Shown here: positions 17,876 to 28,700 of the stretch, in pieces | Numbering within the stretch: position 1 is the first letter of the stretch | Layout of the letters: each line of letters opens with the position of its first letter | NCBI RefSeq assembly: GCF_003858395.1 | Contig: NZ_QWEV01000005.1 | Location: forward strand, 2,418,001 to 2,482,000 | DNA: 64,000 nt | Direction: 5' to 3' | Source of the DNA: Acidipila sp. EB88 | GTDB lineage: Bacteria > Acidobacteriota > Terriglobia > Terriglobales > Acidobacteriaceae | Position numbers and translations under genes: made by a program | The notes under the pieces: model-generated | The model's database searches: none | Told to the model about the DNA's origin: nothing | Seen by the model: only the letters and a program-made list of their open reading frames with translations

Positions 17876-20059
17876 TTACTTGAATGCCCCGGTATCGGGC
17901 TGCAGACCGACTTTGCGCTGCATCGGGCGCATCTCCGGATTCGCCATGAAGCTTTTCCAGATGAGCCCGCTTCGCCCGTTCTCGATCATCACTGTCTGCG
18001 GAGCCTGGTTGAGCCCCATCGTGATGCCGGAGTACCAGTCGGCGGTCTGGTTGAACGCGTCGCGAAAACCATAGATGTCCCAGGTCTCGGCTCCAAGGTC
18101 GCGATACCAGTGCTTGATCGCGGCAAGCGATGCCTCGGGTGTGTAGGCGTATGCGCTCACGGCCCCGGTGGGCGCAATGGTACCATCATCGGTTACAAAT
18201 GGTTTGTACTCCTCGTAATGGTCTTTCGGTCCGTCGACCGCGGTCAGCCCCCAGCTATCCGCGCCATAGCCCTTGAAGTGGTTAGGGTTTGCTACGGAAT
18301 ACGCCTGGCTCATCAGGGACTCGTTGCGATTGTTCTGGAAGTACTCGGAGTACTTATCATGCACGCCACGAGGGTCGTAGCCCATGAATGAGTACTGTGT
18401 AAAGAACAGCGGGCCCGGTGTTCCTTCTCCATAACCCTGGGTCAGCGGTATGTTGAAATAAGTGTGGCGCATGCCGTACGGCTCGCTGCCTCCTTCCCGG
18501 GTGTACCCGGTCGAGTAAAGGCTGGCGGGCACTGCGTGTGTGGGTGAAGCGATCGCAAGAAGATACGTGATCATCACCTCGTTCCAGCCTTCCAGCCGGT
18601 TGGCGATGTGGAAGGCGTACCGTGGCGACCAGTGCCAGTAAAGCGCATCCCGCTTCGGGGTCGCGCGGAACCAGTCCCACTCCACGCCATCCCAGAGGCT
18701 GGTGATCAATGCGCGCAGCTCGCGCTCCTGTGGAGTATCTGCGGAAAAATACTGCCGCGCAGTTAACAGCCCTTCCATTAGGAAAGAGGTTTCAACAAGA
18801 TCGGCACCATCGTCGTAGATCCCGAACAGCGACACCGCATGCCCGGTACTTCCGCTGAGAAAGTGGGGCCATACGCCGTGGAAGCGATCCGCGCGTGACA
18901 GAAATTGCGAGATCTGCAACAGGCGATCCGTCGCCTGTGTGCGCGTGATGAAGCCACGGTCCACAGCCACGCACATTGCCATGATGCCGAAGCCGCTCGC
19001 TCCGAGTGCGATCAGGTCGTCCGCGCCCGGCTGCGACTCCCGCGCCATCCCTGAGACTGGTTCGGCGGCCTGCCAGTAGTAGCGGAAGCTTGCCTCCTGC
19101 ACCATGGTGAGGAGTTCGTCATCGCTCATCGGGTGTGTGCTTGCCCCTGCGGCAGCGCTCATCGGCGACTCCGCAAGTGTAGACGTTCGGGCCGACACCT
19201 TGTAAGTCGCGGAGAGGTGCGGGTCTCCGACATAATCGGAGTACAGGTTGACGCCGGGGCGCTGTACTCCGATCGCTTTGTACGGCGCGCCCCCGATGGA
19301 GCGATAGATCACGTACTGCGCAACGGCGGGGTCCTCCGTGTCGTGCTCCGATCGCTGCTCCGATCCATTCCACGAGAGCTGCACGTGCCGTTCATACCCG
19401 GTAGCCCTGAGCCGTGTAGGCGGTTTCGGCCGTTCTGCGTGCTGCGCGCCTTCGATCCGTATGTCATCCATATACAGCACGTGGGAGACCCCGTCGGCTG
19501 CACCCTGGCTCAGGATCACGCTTCCGAGCCGGCGTGCCCTGAAAGGCTTGTGCGAAGCGCTTGTGAAACGCGCCAGCGGAACTGCTACACGTGTCCAGTG
19601 CCTGGCCTTGAGGTTTGCGGTAAACGCACCGAGGGAGACTGGCAGCGTGTGGCCATCATCCACATCTGCCAGCGCGATCTGCGGCAGCTGATTGTTGTGG
19701 ATGCCTTGCTCGCTCCACAGCCACACGTACAGGGTATCGCCGGCCCAGTCGATGACGCGGTTGCGCCACTGGTACACGTCGAGCTGCGTATCCCAGCCGC
19801 CGTTTTCGCGCGAGAGCCACTGGAGAGCCAGCGCATTCGGCCCGCTGATGTACTCGCGGTTCTCGACCGGCAGCTTGCCGTCCACGAGCGCCAACATGCT
19901 GGGCGCTGTCACCGTTCCCTTGCTGTAGGGGTAAGCATGCGCGGCGAGACTGTTCTCGAAGAATACTTCTTGCGAATAATGCTGGTCGGCCCAGCATGGC
20001 TGCGCGGCTGCAAACGCTGCTGCAAGCAGCAAACACGAAACTCTTGCCTGCTCGATCAT
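17876..20059 (-). CDS. Secreted glucoamylase-family (GH144-like) glycoside hydrolase
   Basis: A 727-aa exported protein with a signal peptide ending near AAAQPCWA. Residues about 25-200 form a beta-sandwich carbohydrate-binding-like region (WDTQLDVYQWRNRVIDWAGD, LYMDDIRIEG). Residues about 205-300 look like a fibronectin-III module (PPTRLRATGYERHVQLSWNG). Residues about 305-727 match the glucoamylase-family (alpha/alpha)6 barrel shared with GH144 endo-beta-1,2-glucanases, with blocks DLVETSFLMEGLLTARQY, YWHWSPRYAFHIANRLEGWN and FTQYSFMGYDPRGVHDKY. It probably cleaves a beta-glucan such as beta-1,2-glucan, but substrate cannot be fixed from motifs. It is divergent from a TonB receptor and a GH39 enzyme, forming a glycan-use locus. 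Confidence 0.75.
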   Translation of the reverse strand: MIEQARVSCLLLAAAFAAAQPCWADQHYSQEVFFENSLAAHAYPYSKGTVTAPSMLALVDGKLPVENREYISGPNALALQWLSRENGGWDTQLDVYQWRNRVIDWAGDTLYVWLWSEQGIHNNQLPQIALADVDDGHTLPVSLGAFTANLKARHWTRVAVPLARFTSASHKPFRARRLGSVILSQGAADGVSHVLYMDDIRIEGAQHAERPKPPTRLRATGYERHVQLSWNGSEQRSEHDTEDPAVAQYVIYRSIGGAPYKAIGVQRPGVNLYSDYVGDPHLSATYKVSARTSTLAESPMSAAAGASTHPMSDDELLTMVQEASFRYYWQAAEPVSGMARESQPGADDLIALGASGFGIMAMCVAVDRGFITRTQATDRLLQISQFLSRADRFHGVWPHFLSGSTGHAVSLFGIYDDGADLVETSFLMEGLLTARQYFSADTPQERELRALITSLWDGVEWDWFRATPKRDALYWHWSPRYAFHIANRLEGWNEVMITYLLAIASPTHAVPASLYSTGYTREGGSEPYGMRHTYFNIPLTQGYGEGTPGPLFFTQYSFMGYDPRGVHDKYSEYFQNNRNESLMSQAYSVANPNHFKGYGADSWGLTAVDGPKDHYEEYKPFVTDDGTIAPTGAVSAYAYTPEASLAAIKHWYRDLGAETWDIYGFRDAFNQTADWYSGITMGLNQAPQTVMIENGRSGLIWKSFMANPEMRPMQRKVGLQPDTGAFK

Positions 20060-20469
20060 GGCGCACCTTCCAAACAGAGTTTTACTGTAGAGGATCCAGA
20101 CTTGAACAGGCTTTCAAGGTAGTTGGCACTGTGGCGCAATGTGCTGCGCGGACACAGGCAGAAGAGCGAGACAGATTCGTCCGCACCCCAAAGCCGCAGC
20201 TCGATGCGAGTGAGCCATAACGTGCATGTTGCTGTTGCCGCGAGGCATGTGCCCGTGCGCAGCCGGCCGGCCGAAGTGGACGAGCATGCAACGTGTTCGA
20301 ACCGGTCAGACTCAGGGACCCACAGCGTTGTTCAAAGACCAGGCTACTCGGGCTATTTGACAGTCGTTTCTTCGGGAGCGCAGGCTTCCATCCGACCGGA
20401 CGTTTGCCGGGAGTGCGCCCGAACACGCCTGTGCTGGGCTGCTGCCACAAACGCTGATCAGGAGGCGTT
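20060..20469. promoter_or_regulatory. Divergent promoter region of the glycan-use locus
   Basis: A 410-bp gap between two divergently transcribed genes. Visible elements are an inverted repeat CTTGAA-caggct-TTCAAG at 20101-20118, 42 bp upstream of the hydrolase gene and a possible operator, and a TTGACA hexamer at 20357-20362 facing the receptor gene but without a good -10 partner at 16-18 bp. A strong ribosome-binding site (AGGAGG) precedes the receptor ATG. No regulator gene lies nearby. Confidence 0.35.
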
Positions 20470-23400
20470 ATGTCGGTACCTTGTGATCTCACACTGAGCG
20501 AGTCAAAAAAGCGTCTTCAACAGTGCGCCCTGCGCGTCACGCTGCTCACGGTGGCAAGCGCGGCCCTGGCCACCACGGCCAACGCACAGTTTCGCGCTTC
20601 CATTCAGGGTACGGTCAGTGATCCCAAGGGCAACGTGATCAGCGGCGCCACCGTGACCCTCACCGACGCGGATACAGCGAGGGTGCTCACCGCCGTATCC
20701 AACGGCAGCGGCACCTATAACTTCAACGCGCTCGCCCCGGATCACTACACGCTTTCAGCCTCCGCTCCCGGCTTTCAACAGCAGGTGATCAACAATCTTC
20801 AACTCATTCCAGAGCAGGCCAACTCCGTCAATGTGCAGATGGTGGTCGGCGCTGCATCGAGCAGTGTTACGGTGCGTGGCGACCAGGTTGCTGCACTGGA
20901 TACAGAGACGGCCGCAATCGGCGGCTCGATCGATGCCAACCAAATCCAGCATCTTCCGTCCGCGGGACGCGATGTGTTTCAGCTGGTGCAGCTGGCCCCC
21001 GGCGTCTTCGGTGATGGCGCACAGGCGGCGGGTGGCGGAACCTCCAACCTTCCCGGAAACTCAAGCCCAGGCGGAACCACCAGCAGCAGCGGCATCTTTG
21101 CCACGGAGAACGGGCCACAGGCAAATGCCAATGGCGGTCAATCCGAGACCAACGGCATCCAGATCGATGGCATCAGCACCGTCAGCGCGGTCTGGGGCGG
21201 AACCTCCATCATCACGCCGACGGAAGACTCGGTCGGCAATGTCAAAGTCATCTCCAACACGTACGACGCGGAGAATGGTCGCTTCAGTGGAGCGGGGATC
21301 CAGATCACATCCAAGACCGGCACCAACCAGTACCACGGCAGCCTTTTCTTCCGCGCAAACCGGCCCGGCCTCAACGCCTATCAACGCTACAACGGGCCGG
21401 GCAGCTTCAATCCCGGGACGCCCGCGGCTCGCGGTCTGCTGCGCGACACCACGCGTGCCAACCAGCTCGGCGGAAGTGTGGGCGGCCCGATTTTGCGCGA
21501 TCGGCTATTTGCCTTCTTCGCTTACGAGACGCAGCGCAACAATGCCTCTACCACGAGCACCGGCTGGTACGAGACTGCCGCCTTCCGTGCGCTGGCGCCT
21601 GCTGGCAGCATCGCGTCCAAGTACCTCACCTTTCCCGGGGCGGCAGTGGCTGCCTCTTCGATCGTGAACCAGACCTGCGCACAGGCCGGGTTCTCCGAGG
21701 GGATCAACTGTCGAACCATACAGGGGCAAGGCCTGAACCTGGGTACGCCGCTGAACCAGCCGCTCGGCACACAGGATCTTACCTGGCAAAGTGTTACGGA
21801 TCCCGGTGTGGGCGCCGGGCTGGGCGACACGGCAGATGTCGCGCTCTACAACACGGTCAATCCCAGCTCCACTGTTGCAAGCCAGTTCAATGGCCGGCTG
21901 GATGCGGACGTGACGAAGAAGGATCATGTTGCATTTGCTATCTACTGGGTGCCACTGACTACCACGAACTATGACGGTACCGTACGCGCGTACAACCTTT
22001 ACCACCATGAGCAGACAAACGATGCGTACTCGCTGATCTGGAATCACGTGTTCTCGCCCACGTTTTTGAACGAGGCACGCGCGAACGATGCCGGCTGGCG
22101 CTGGAACGAAATTCTGACCAATCCGCAGGAGCCGTTCGGCCTGCCGCAGTCCCAGGTCGGGGGACTCGCCAACATCACAGGCACCAACCAGCTTGCCTTC
22201 TTCGGCGCGCCCGGGCCCAGCAACTTCAACCAGCACACGTACACCTACAAAGACATCGCCACAAAGATTGCCGGCAATCACTCTGTGAAGTTTGGCGGCG
22301 ATGTGACGCGGCTGTACTACCTCAACAACCCGACCTACTCTGCGCGCCCGAGCTACACCTTCTACAACATCTGGGACTTCCTGAACGACGCTCCCAATGC
22401 GGAGAGCGGCAGCTTTGATCCAGCAACTGGAACCCCGACCACCAACCGGCAGGATGATCGCGAAGATCTGTACGGTTTCTTTGTGCAGGACGACTGGAAA
22501 GCGCGGCCCAATCTTACGCTGAACCTGGGCCTGCGCTACGCATACTTCGGCCCGCTATCGTCCAAGGAAAACAACCTCAACCGGGTGGTCCTCGGCGAGG
22601 GAGCAACGGCGTACACCAACCTGTATGTGCACCAGGGCGGCAACCTTACGCAGGCGCAGAAAGGCAACTTCGGCCCGCAGTTCGGTTTCTCTTTCAGCCC
22701 TGCGAAGTTCAACGGAAAGGCCGTGGTACGCGGCGGATTCGGCCTGAACTTCAACCAGACCGAAGTCGCGATCACGGGCAATGCGGGCAGCAATCCGCCC
22801 AACGTGCTTGCTGTTGCCTACAACAGCGGTTCGCCCACGGCAATTAACCCGCGCATTGTGTACGGCATTGCCAGCGACTCGAACTCACTCTTTGGCTATC
22901 CGGCGAATCCGAATGCTATCGGCGGTTTCAACACAGCCAATCTCCCGACTGCCGGGGGTGCGTTCATTACCGCCTACCAGGCGACGCAGCCAACCGTTTA
23001 CACGGAGCACTTTTCGCTCGATACCCAGTTCGACCTCGGGCACCAGTTTGTCGCGACCGCCGGCTATCAGGGCAGCATGTCGCGCCACCTGATTGTGCAG
23101 AACTTCGCGTATGTGAATGCGTTCGCGTATGGGCAGGCGCAGAATCCGTTGGTGCAGAACATCGACTACTACGGCAACACCGGGCACTCCAGCAATAACT
23201 CTCTCCTGCTCGGGCTCAAGCACCAGATGTCACACGGCATCATGTTCGATGCCGAGTTCAACTACGCGAAGACAATGGACACTGGGTCGAGTCCGTACTA
23301 CGAAGACCCGTACCCCTACCAGCCGGGACTGGCGTGGGGGCGCTCTGATTTCAACTATGGCAAGGCATTGAAGCTGTATGGCCTATGGCAGCCGGTGCTG

Positions 23401-24000
23401 TTCCACGGCAACACGCTGCTCAACAAGACACTGGGTGGTATCGGCATCAGCGGTATCTACAACCTGCACACCGGTTTCCCGTATACGCCGACGTACAGTG
23501 TGCCTGGCGGCAACCTGTACTATGCCGCCAGCGGTTACAGCAGCCTGCGCCCGGCGGCTTTTCTGGGCGGTGCTGGGCACCACACCGGCAACGACGCCTT
23601 TGAGGACGGCAAGCTCAACGCGAACTTCCCGCTCAACGCTTCGCTTGGCACAGGGGGAACCACGTCCGCGTACTTTGCCAATCCTGTGGCTCCGGTCGCG
23701 CAGGCGAACGGCTTTGCCACCGGTCTGCCCACGTTGCCAGGTGTGAGCCGCAACTCCTTCACCGGACCCGGCTACGAGGATTTCGATGGAACTGTGACCA
23801 AGTCGTTCGGGCTGCCAAGCGCGCGCGTGATCGGCGAGAATGCGAACATCGAAATTCGCGCGGATGCTTTCAATCTCTTCAACCAGATCAATCTTGACTC
23901 AAGCTCGATGGTGACCAACTACCTCCTGTCCACGTTCGGGCAGGCGCAGAAAGGTCTCTCCGCGCGCATCGTCAACCTGCAGGCGCGGTTCTCCTTCTAG
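20470..24000 (+). CDS. Oar-like TonB-dependent receptor (SusC-like role) of the glycan-use locus
   Basis: An 1176-aa outer-membrane receptor. The ATG follows AGGAGG at an ideal distance. A signal peptide ends around ATTANAQF (residue 40), then comes a carboxypeptidase-regulatory-like domain (SIQGTVSDPKGNVISGATVT), a plug domain (GGQSETNGIQIDGISTVSAV; GAGIQITSKTGTNQYHGS) and a long barrel ending in VNLQARFSF with a terminal Phe. This is the expanded receptor family of acidobacteria that takes up oligosaccharides or other bulky ligands. Its position between a secreted beta-glucan-type hydrolase and a GH39 enzyme suggests it imports the released oligosaccharides. Confidence 0.88.
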   Translation: MSVPCDLTLSESKKRLQQCALRVTLLTVASAALATTANAQFRASIQGTVSDPKGNVISGATVTLTDADTARVLTAVSNGSGTYNFNALAPDHYTLSASAPGFQQQVINNLQLIPEQANSVNVQMVVGAASSSVTVRGDQVAALDTETAAIGGSIDANQIQHLPSAGRDVFQLVQLAPGVFGDGAQAAGGGTSNLPGNSSPGGTTSSSGIFATENGPQANANGGQSETNGIQIDGISTVSAVWGGTSIITPTEDSVGNVKVISNTYDAENGRFSGAGIQITSKTGTNQYHGSLFFRANRPGLNAYQRYNGPGSFNPGTPAARGLLRDTTRANQLGGSVGGPILRDRLFAFFAYETQRNNASTTSTGWYETAAFRALAPAGSIASKYLTFPGAAVAASSIVNQTCAQAGFSEGINCRTIQGQGLNLGTPLNQPLGTQDLTWQSVTDPGVGAGLGDTADVALYNTVNPSSTVASQFNGRLDADVTKKDHVAFAIYWVPLTTTNYDGTVRAYNLYHHEQTNDAYSLIWNHVFSPTFLNEARANDAGWRWNEILTNPQEPFGLPQSQVGGLANITGTNQLAFFGAPGPSNFNQHTYTYKDIATKIAGNHSVKFGGDVTRLYYLNNPTYSARPSYTFYNIWDFLNDAPNAESGSFDPATGTPTTNRQDDREDLYGFFVQDDWKARPNLTLNLGLRYAYFGPLSSKENNLNRVVLGEGATAYTNLYVHQGGNLTQAQKGNFGPQFGFSFSPAKFNGKAVVRGGFGLNFNQTEVAITGNAGSNPPNVLAVAYNSGSPTAINPRIVYGIASDSNSLFGYPANPNAIGGFNTANLPTAGGAFITAYQATQPTVYTEHFSLDTQFDLGHQFVATAGYQGSMSRHLIVQNFAYVNAFAYGQAQNPLVQNIDYYGNTGHSSNNSLLLGLKHQMSHGIMFDAEFNYAKTMDTGSSPYYEDPYPYQPGLAWGRSDFNYGKALKLYGLWQPVLFHGNTLLNKTLGGIGISGIYNLHTGFPYTPTYSVPGGNLYYAASGYSSLRPAAFLGGAGHHTGNDAFEDGKLNANFPLNASLGTGGTTSAYFANPVAPVAQANGFATGLPTLPGVSRNSFTGPGYEDFDGTVTKSFGLPSARVIGENANIEIRADAFNLFNQINLDSSSMVTNYLLSTFGQAQKGLSARIVNLQARFSF

Positions 24001-24022
24001 ACGCCGAGGTATAACCATAGGA

Positions 24023-24046
24023 GGGATGCACCGGCTCGCGCATCCC
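24023..24046 (+). terminator. Hairpin after the TonB receptor gene
   Basis: GGGATGC, a 10-nt loop, GCATCCC gives a 7-bp perfect stem 22 bp after the receptor stop. It lacks a T-run, so it may attenuate rather than terminate transcription into the GH39 gene. Confidence 0.35.
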
Positions 24047-24099
24047 CCATTTGCCCGCGCCCGGCGCCTCGCACTTTCTTTGAAGAAGGAACCCACCGC

Positions 24100-25686
24100 A
24101 TGATCCGCACCCGCCAGCGCTTCGCCCGCCTGATTCTGCCGCTTGTGGCATTCGCCGTTGTGTCCGGCGGGTTCGCTGCTCTTGCGCAGGAGCAGATCAC
24201 CATCGATGCCAGCGCGCCGACGACACCGTTTCTGCACTTCTGGGAAAAGACGTTCGGGTCCGGTCGCGCGGTACTTTCACTGCGTGAGAGTTACCGGGAT
24301 GACCTAGGCACCGTCAAGGCTGCGACCAACTTCGAGTCCATCCGCTTTCACGGCATCCTGATGGATGAGGTCGGTGTGTACGATCCGGATCGCGTGGTGC
24401 AGAACCCCGGGCTCGCAGCGGAGAAGGTGCAGAAGAGCTCTCCCTACAACTTCTTCTACGTCGACGAAATCTACGACGGGCTGCTGGCAAAAGGCGTCAA
24501 GCCCTTCATCGAGTTGAGCTTCATGCCGAAGAAGATGGCTGCTGATCCCAACAAGACGCAGTCTTTCTTCTACCGCCCAATCGTGTCGCCTCCCAAGAAC
24601 TACGCGGACTGGGATGCAATGCTCAGTGCATTCGCCGCGCACCTTGTGGGGCGCTACGGGATTGATGAAGTCGCAAGCTGGAAGTTCGAAGTATGGAACG
24701 AGCCCAATCTTGATTTCTGGGGCGGCGATCCCAGGCAGTCTACCTACTTCGAGCTCTACGACCACACGGCGCGTGCGCTCAAAGCAGTCTCGCCACGCCT
24801 CCAGGTCGGTGGCCCTTCTACCGCACAGGCAGCATGGGTGAGTGACTTCCTTGCGCACACAAAGTCAGCGGAGGTGCCCGTCGATTTTGTTTCGACGCAC
24901 GTGTACGGCAATGACACTGCCGATAACGTGCTGCACACCAACGAGGATGTGCCGCGGGACAGGATGGTCTACCGCGCTGTGAAGATGGTGCACGAGGAGA
25001 TTCTGAAATCAGCGTATCCAAAGATGCCGCTGATCTTCTCCGAGTACGGCCCCAGCTACGCCAATGAGCCGAACGTGAGCGACACGACGTTTGTAGGGCC
25101 CTGGCTTGCAAACACCATCCGCCTCTGCGACGGACTCACCGACACGATGGCCTACTGGGACTTCTCGGACGTGTTTGAAGAGCAGGGTGTGGTGCACACG
25201 CCATTCTATGGCGGCTTCGGGTTAATTGCGGCGGGCTCGATTCCCAAGCCGGCGCTCAATGCCTTTGCTGCGCTTCACAAGCTGGGTGATGCACGCTACG
25301 GCCTTTCGTCGGAGTCAGCGCTGGCAACAAGAAGTCATGATGGCTCCGTAGTCGCAGCACTCTGGAACTACGCGCCACCCACGGGCACGGGCGCGGCGTA
25401 CACCCCGCCGCCAACATCCGCTGGCACGCCAAAGACCTTCCACGTGCAGTTTCAGCATGTTCCGCCTACCGCCGCGGTGACGATCTTCCGGGTGGATGAC
25501 ACGCATGGAAACGTACTCGCCGCATATGATGCGATGGGGCGCCCCGAGGGGAACCCAACAGCTGCACAGCTCGCCAAGTTGCGTGCAGCCGGGGCCATGG
25601 CGCCTCCGGAGCAGCGGCACCTAGCCGGTGGAGTGCTGGAGATAGCCGTGCCACCGCACGGCCTCGCTGTCGTTCTTGTGAAGTAG
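24100..25686 (+). CDS. Secreted GH39 family glycoside hydrolase (beta-xylosidase-like)
   Basis: A 528-aa exported enzyme with a signal peptide (ILPLVAFAVVSGGFAALAQ). The GH39 clan-A TIM-barrel motifs are clear: acid/base Glu201 in FEVWNEPNLDFWGG and nucleophile Glu315 in LIFSEYGPS, with STHVYGND between them and a C-terminal beta-sandwich from about residue 415 on. GH39 enzymes release xylose or iduronate, or act on related glycosides with retention of configuration. It is 99 bp downstream of the receptor gene on the same strand and probably shares its induction. Substrate not determinable here. Confidence 0.85.
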   Translation: MIRTRQRFARLILPLVAFAVVSGGFAALAQEQITIDASAPTTPFLHFWEKTFGSGRAVLSLRESYRDDLGTVKAATNFESIRFHGILMDEVGVYDPDRVVQNPGLAAEKVQKSSPYNFFYVDEIYDGLLAKGVKPFIELSFMPKKMAADPNKTQSFFYRPIVSPPKNYADWDAMLSAFAAHLVGRYGIDEVASWKFEVWNEPNLDFWGGDPRQSTYFELYDHTARALKAVSPRLQVGGPSTAQAAWVSDFLAHTKSAEVPVDFVSTHVYGNDTADNVLHTNEDVPRDRMVYRAVKMVHEEILKSAYPKMPLIFSEYGPSYANEPNVSDTTFVGPWLANTIRLCDGLTDTMAYWDFSDVFEEQGVVHTPFYGGFGLIAAGSIPKPALNAFAALHKLGDARYGLSSESALATRSHDGSVVAALWNYAPPTGTGAAYTPPPTSAGTPKTFHVQFQHVPPTAAVTIFRVDDTHGNVLAAYDAMGRPEGNPTAAQLAKLRAAGAMAPPEQRHLAGGVLEIAVPPHGLAVVLVK

Positions 25687-25786
25687 CAGGCTGCAGTAGT
25701 CCGGCCGTCTTGTCGCGCACGCAGTAGCGCAGCGGAGCGCTCCATGACTACGTGGTTGCAGCCCGCTGCGTCTATCCTGCGCGGCG

Positions 25787-28700
25787 TTAGAACTCCAGCC
25801 GCATCGTGACCTGGCCTGTGCGGTTGCCACCAAAATCAGATCCACGCGCCTGCGTGATCTGGCCGAAGTTCGCTTGCGTTACATCCAGTTGCGGGTCTGC
25901 CAGGTTGGTGTGATTCAGGATGTTGGTGAAGGTCCCCTCGGCACGCAGCCTCAAGGCCTCTGTCAGGCGGAACGACTTACTCGCGCCAGAGGAAAGCGTG
26001 ATGGTGCCGGGCCCCGTCAGGTCGCCCACGCCCTCGGTACCGAAGCGGCCGATCGGTGCCACCTGCGCAACCACGCTGCCCTGAGCGTTTTTGACCACGC
26101 TGCCCACCACACAGTTGCCGTTCTGTAGAGACGCGGCCCCGGTGGTTCCACCCAGGCCGGTTCCGCCTGGGCACGTGAACGCGGCGGCGTTGAACCATTG
26201 GTTGCGCGTCCGCACGCCACGCGGCAAATTGCCTTTGGCAATGCGATCCGGCCTTTGATTCCTGCCAAAGAGCGAGCCTGCCCCGGTGCCCGACGGATCC
26301 GCACCGCCGGCCGGGAGATATGCCGTCAGGAATGGACCACTCTGCCAGACAAAGATATTGGAGACCTGCCAGCCGCCCACGAGGAGGTCCATCGTGTGCC
26401 CGCTCGCACCGAGGAAGTGCTTGCCGCGCCCAAAGGGCAGTTCATACACGCTGGTCGTCAGCCACCGATTGCGCCGTGTTCCGGTTACATTGCCGTAATC
26501 GAGATGCCGGTCCCCGGTGTAGGTCGCGTAGTATCCGCCCTGTTCATCGACAAAGCTGCCCGGCTGCGCAAAGGCGCCGGCAGTGCCCTGATTATCAGAA
26601 AGGTTTTTCGCCAGGGTGTAGGCGCTGTCCAGCGACATGCCCTTGCTGAATCGGTGCGAGAGCTCAACCTGCCCGGAGTGGTAATCCGCCTGGGCTGCGG
26701 TGGAACGTTCTGCGATGGAGTAGAAGTTGGGATAAGCAAACGCTGTGCGTGGTTGATTCTGTGCGGGTGTGCTCGTGGAGAGCGGCAGCATGTTCAGCTC
26801 CGGCTGCCACACAAGATGCCAGGTATGCAGCCCCACGTAGCTGACGCGCAAACCGAAGCCATGGCCGAAGTCATGATCCACCGAAAGATTTGTCTGCAGC
26901 GAATATGGATCGTGCCAATGGATGTCGACGGCCGAGTTGAAGCTGACGGAGCCATACGCCGGCGCGAAGTTGCCTCCGGCGAAACTGTTGGTGCCAGCAG
27001 TCGAGATCGCCGGAAAACTGAACGCCGGCCCGGTTGCGGTTTCAACGTTGTTGAACGTCTGCACATTTGCCTGCAGGGTTCCTGTTAACGCGTAGAACAG
27101 TGCGCCTGAAGTCGTGATGTTGTAATAGCCCGCGCCGCCGCGGATCGCGGTGCGGTCATTGCCGAATGGCCGGTAAGCAAAACCGAATCGCGGCTCAAAG
27201 CGCAGCTTGGGATAAGTGCGCAGCCCTTGCGGCAAACCCGCCTGTTTGTTGGAGAGTACGGGTGTGCATGGCGCCCCGTTTTCGACACCATTCGTTGCGT
27301 ACGGGTTGGTGACACCCGCGGTGGCGCAGGCGTTGAGGTTGGCAAGCTCCGCCGGGGCCAGGTTTCCGGCAAAGCCCGCAGGGTATAGCAACGTGCCGGA
27401 CTTCGCTGCGGATGGTTCGAAGTTGCCGATATTGCCGCCCTTGTCGGAGAAAGCAGGATGCAGTTCGTAGCGCAGCCCGAAGGTGATGTTGAGCCTGGGC
27501 GTGGCCTTCCAGTTGTCCTGTGCATACACGGCGTACGCATCGGAGTTGCCGTTGTTGTTGGCGGTGACATTGTCAATCTGCGTCTGGTAGGGCGCGCCCA
27601 GCAGGAAGTCAGCAAACTCCTGCCCGGTAAAGCTGCTTGCCTGCGTGAAGTAGAAGTTGCCGTAGTTATCGGAGGATGAAAAGTCCAGGGGGGTGATGGC
27701 GGCCAGGTGGCGCACATCCACGCCCAGTCGCACCGTGTGCGCAGCACGCACCATCGTGACATTGTCGACGTACTGGAAGATCCTCGACTGCTCGGTCGAA
27801 TCGAGCCGCTCGCCGATGGATGCCAGTTGCGAATCGAAACCGATATGGCTGATGCCGTTGAATGGGAAGTTGGGGCCAACACCACTCAGCGCTGCCGCAT
27901 TGACCACGGCTGCCCCGTTGTAAGGGCTCGTGGAGCCATCCTGTTCAAGTGTGAATCCGAAGCGAAACTCATTCGCAAGCCTTGGAGAAAAGGCATAGTT
28001 CGCAACGGCGGCAAAGATGCGGTACTGGCCGATTGCCGAAGAGTTCGGCAATGTGAGATCAACCGGCTGCACCTGTGCGATGTTCTTAGACGTAAACCGG
28101 GCAAACACGCTGCCTTTGCTGCCGATTGCCTGGTCGAGGCGCAGGTCGTATTGGTTCGAGTCGATGTCGCGGCGGCGTGTGCTCAGGTAGTTGTAGCCCG
28201 TGGTGGCAATCGCGTTCTGAAGACTGCCGCCACTGCCAACATTTGGGTCTGGATAAAACTGCAGAAAGGCCGAGGAACTTTTATTGATCGACGGCAGCAC
28301 CTGGTTCGCATACAGGCCGCCGGTGAAAGGATTTACGAGCGCTGCGGTCTCCTGTGAGAAGTTGCCCTGCTTCATCAGCACAGTAGGCACAAGCGCCTGC
28401 AGAACAGTGGATTGCGGAAAGCGTAGTCCCTCATAGGTCGCGAAAAAGAACGTACGATCGCGCCCGTTGTAGAGATGCGGCAGCAGAACGGGTCCGCCAA
28501 CGAAGCCACCGAAATCGTTCGCCACTTTCTTCGGCTTGTTCGCGCGATCAGTGCCGAACGGGATGGCATCAAACGCGGAGTTCTGAAAGTACCAGAATGC
28601 AGATCCATGCAGCGCGTCCGTGCCTGCCTTGGTCACCGTGGTGATCTCGCCGGGCTGCGCATACTCGGCATTGTTGTTCACCCCGTCCACGCGGATCTCG

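Noticed and set aside
20357-20362. TTGACA as a promoter -35 for the TonB receptor
   Set aside because: No acceptable -10 hexamer at 16-18 bp, so it is not listed as a promoter, only mentioned in the region entry.
26198-27088. A 296-codon plus-strand frame opposite the TonB receptor barrel
   Set aside because: Antisense to a well-supported receptor and without domain or ribosome-binding site.
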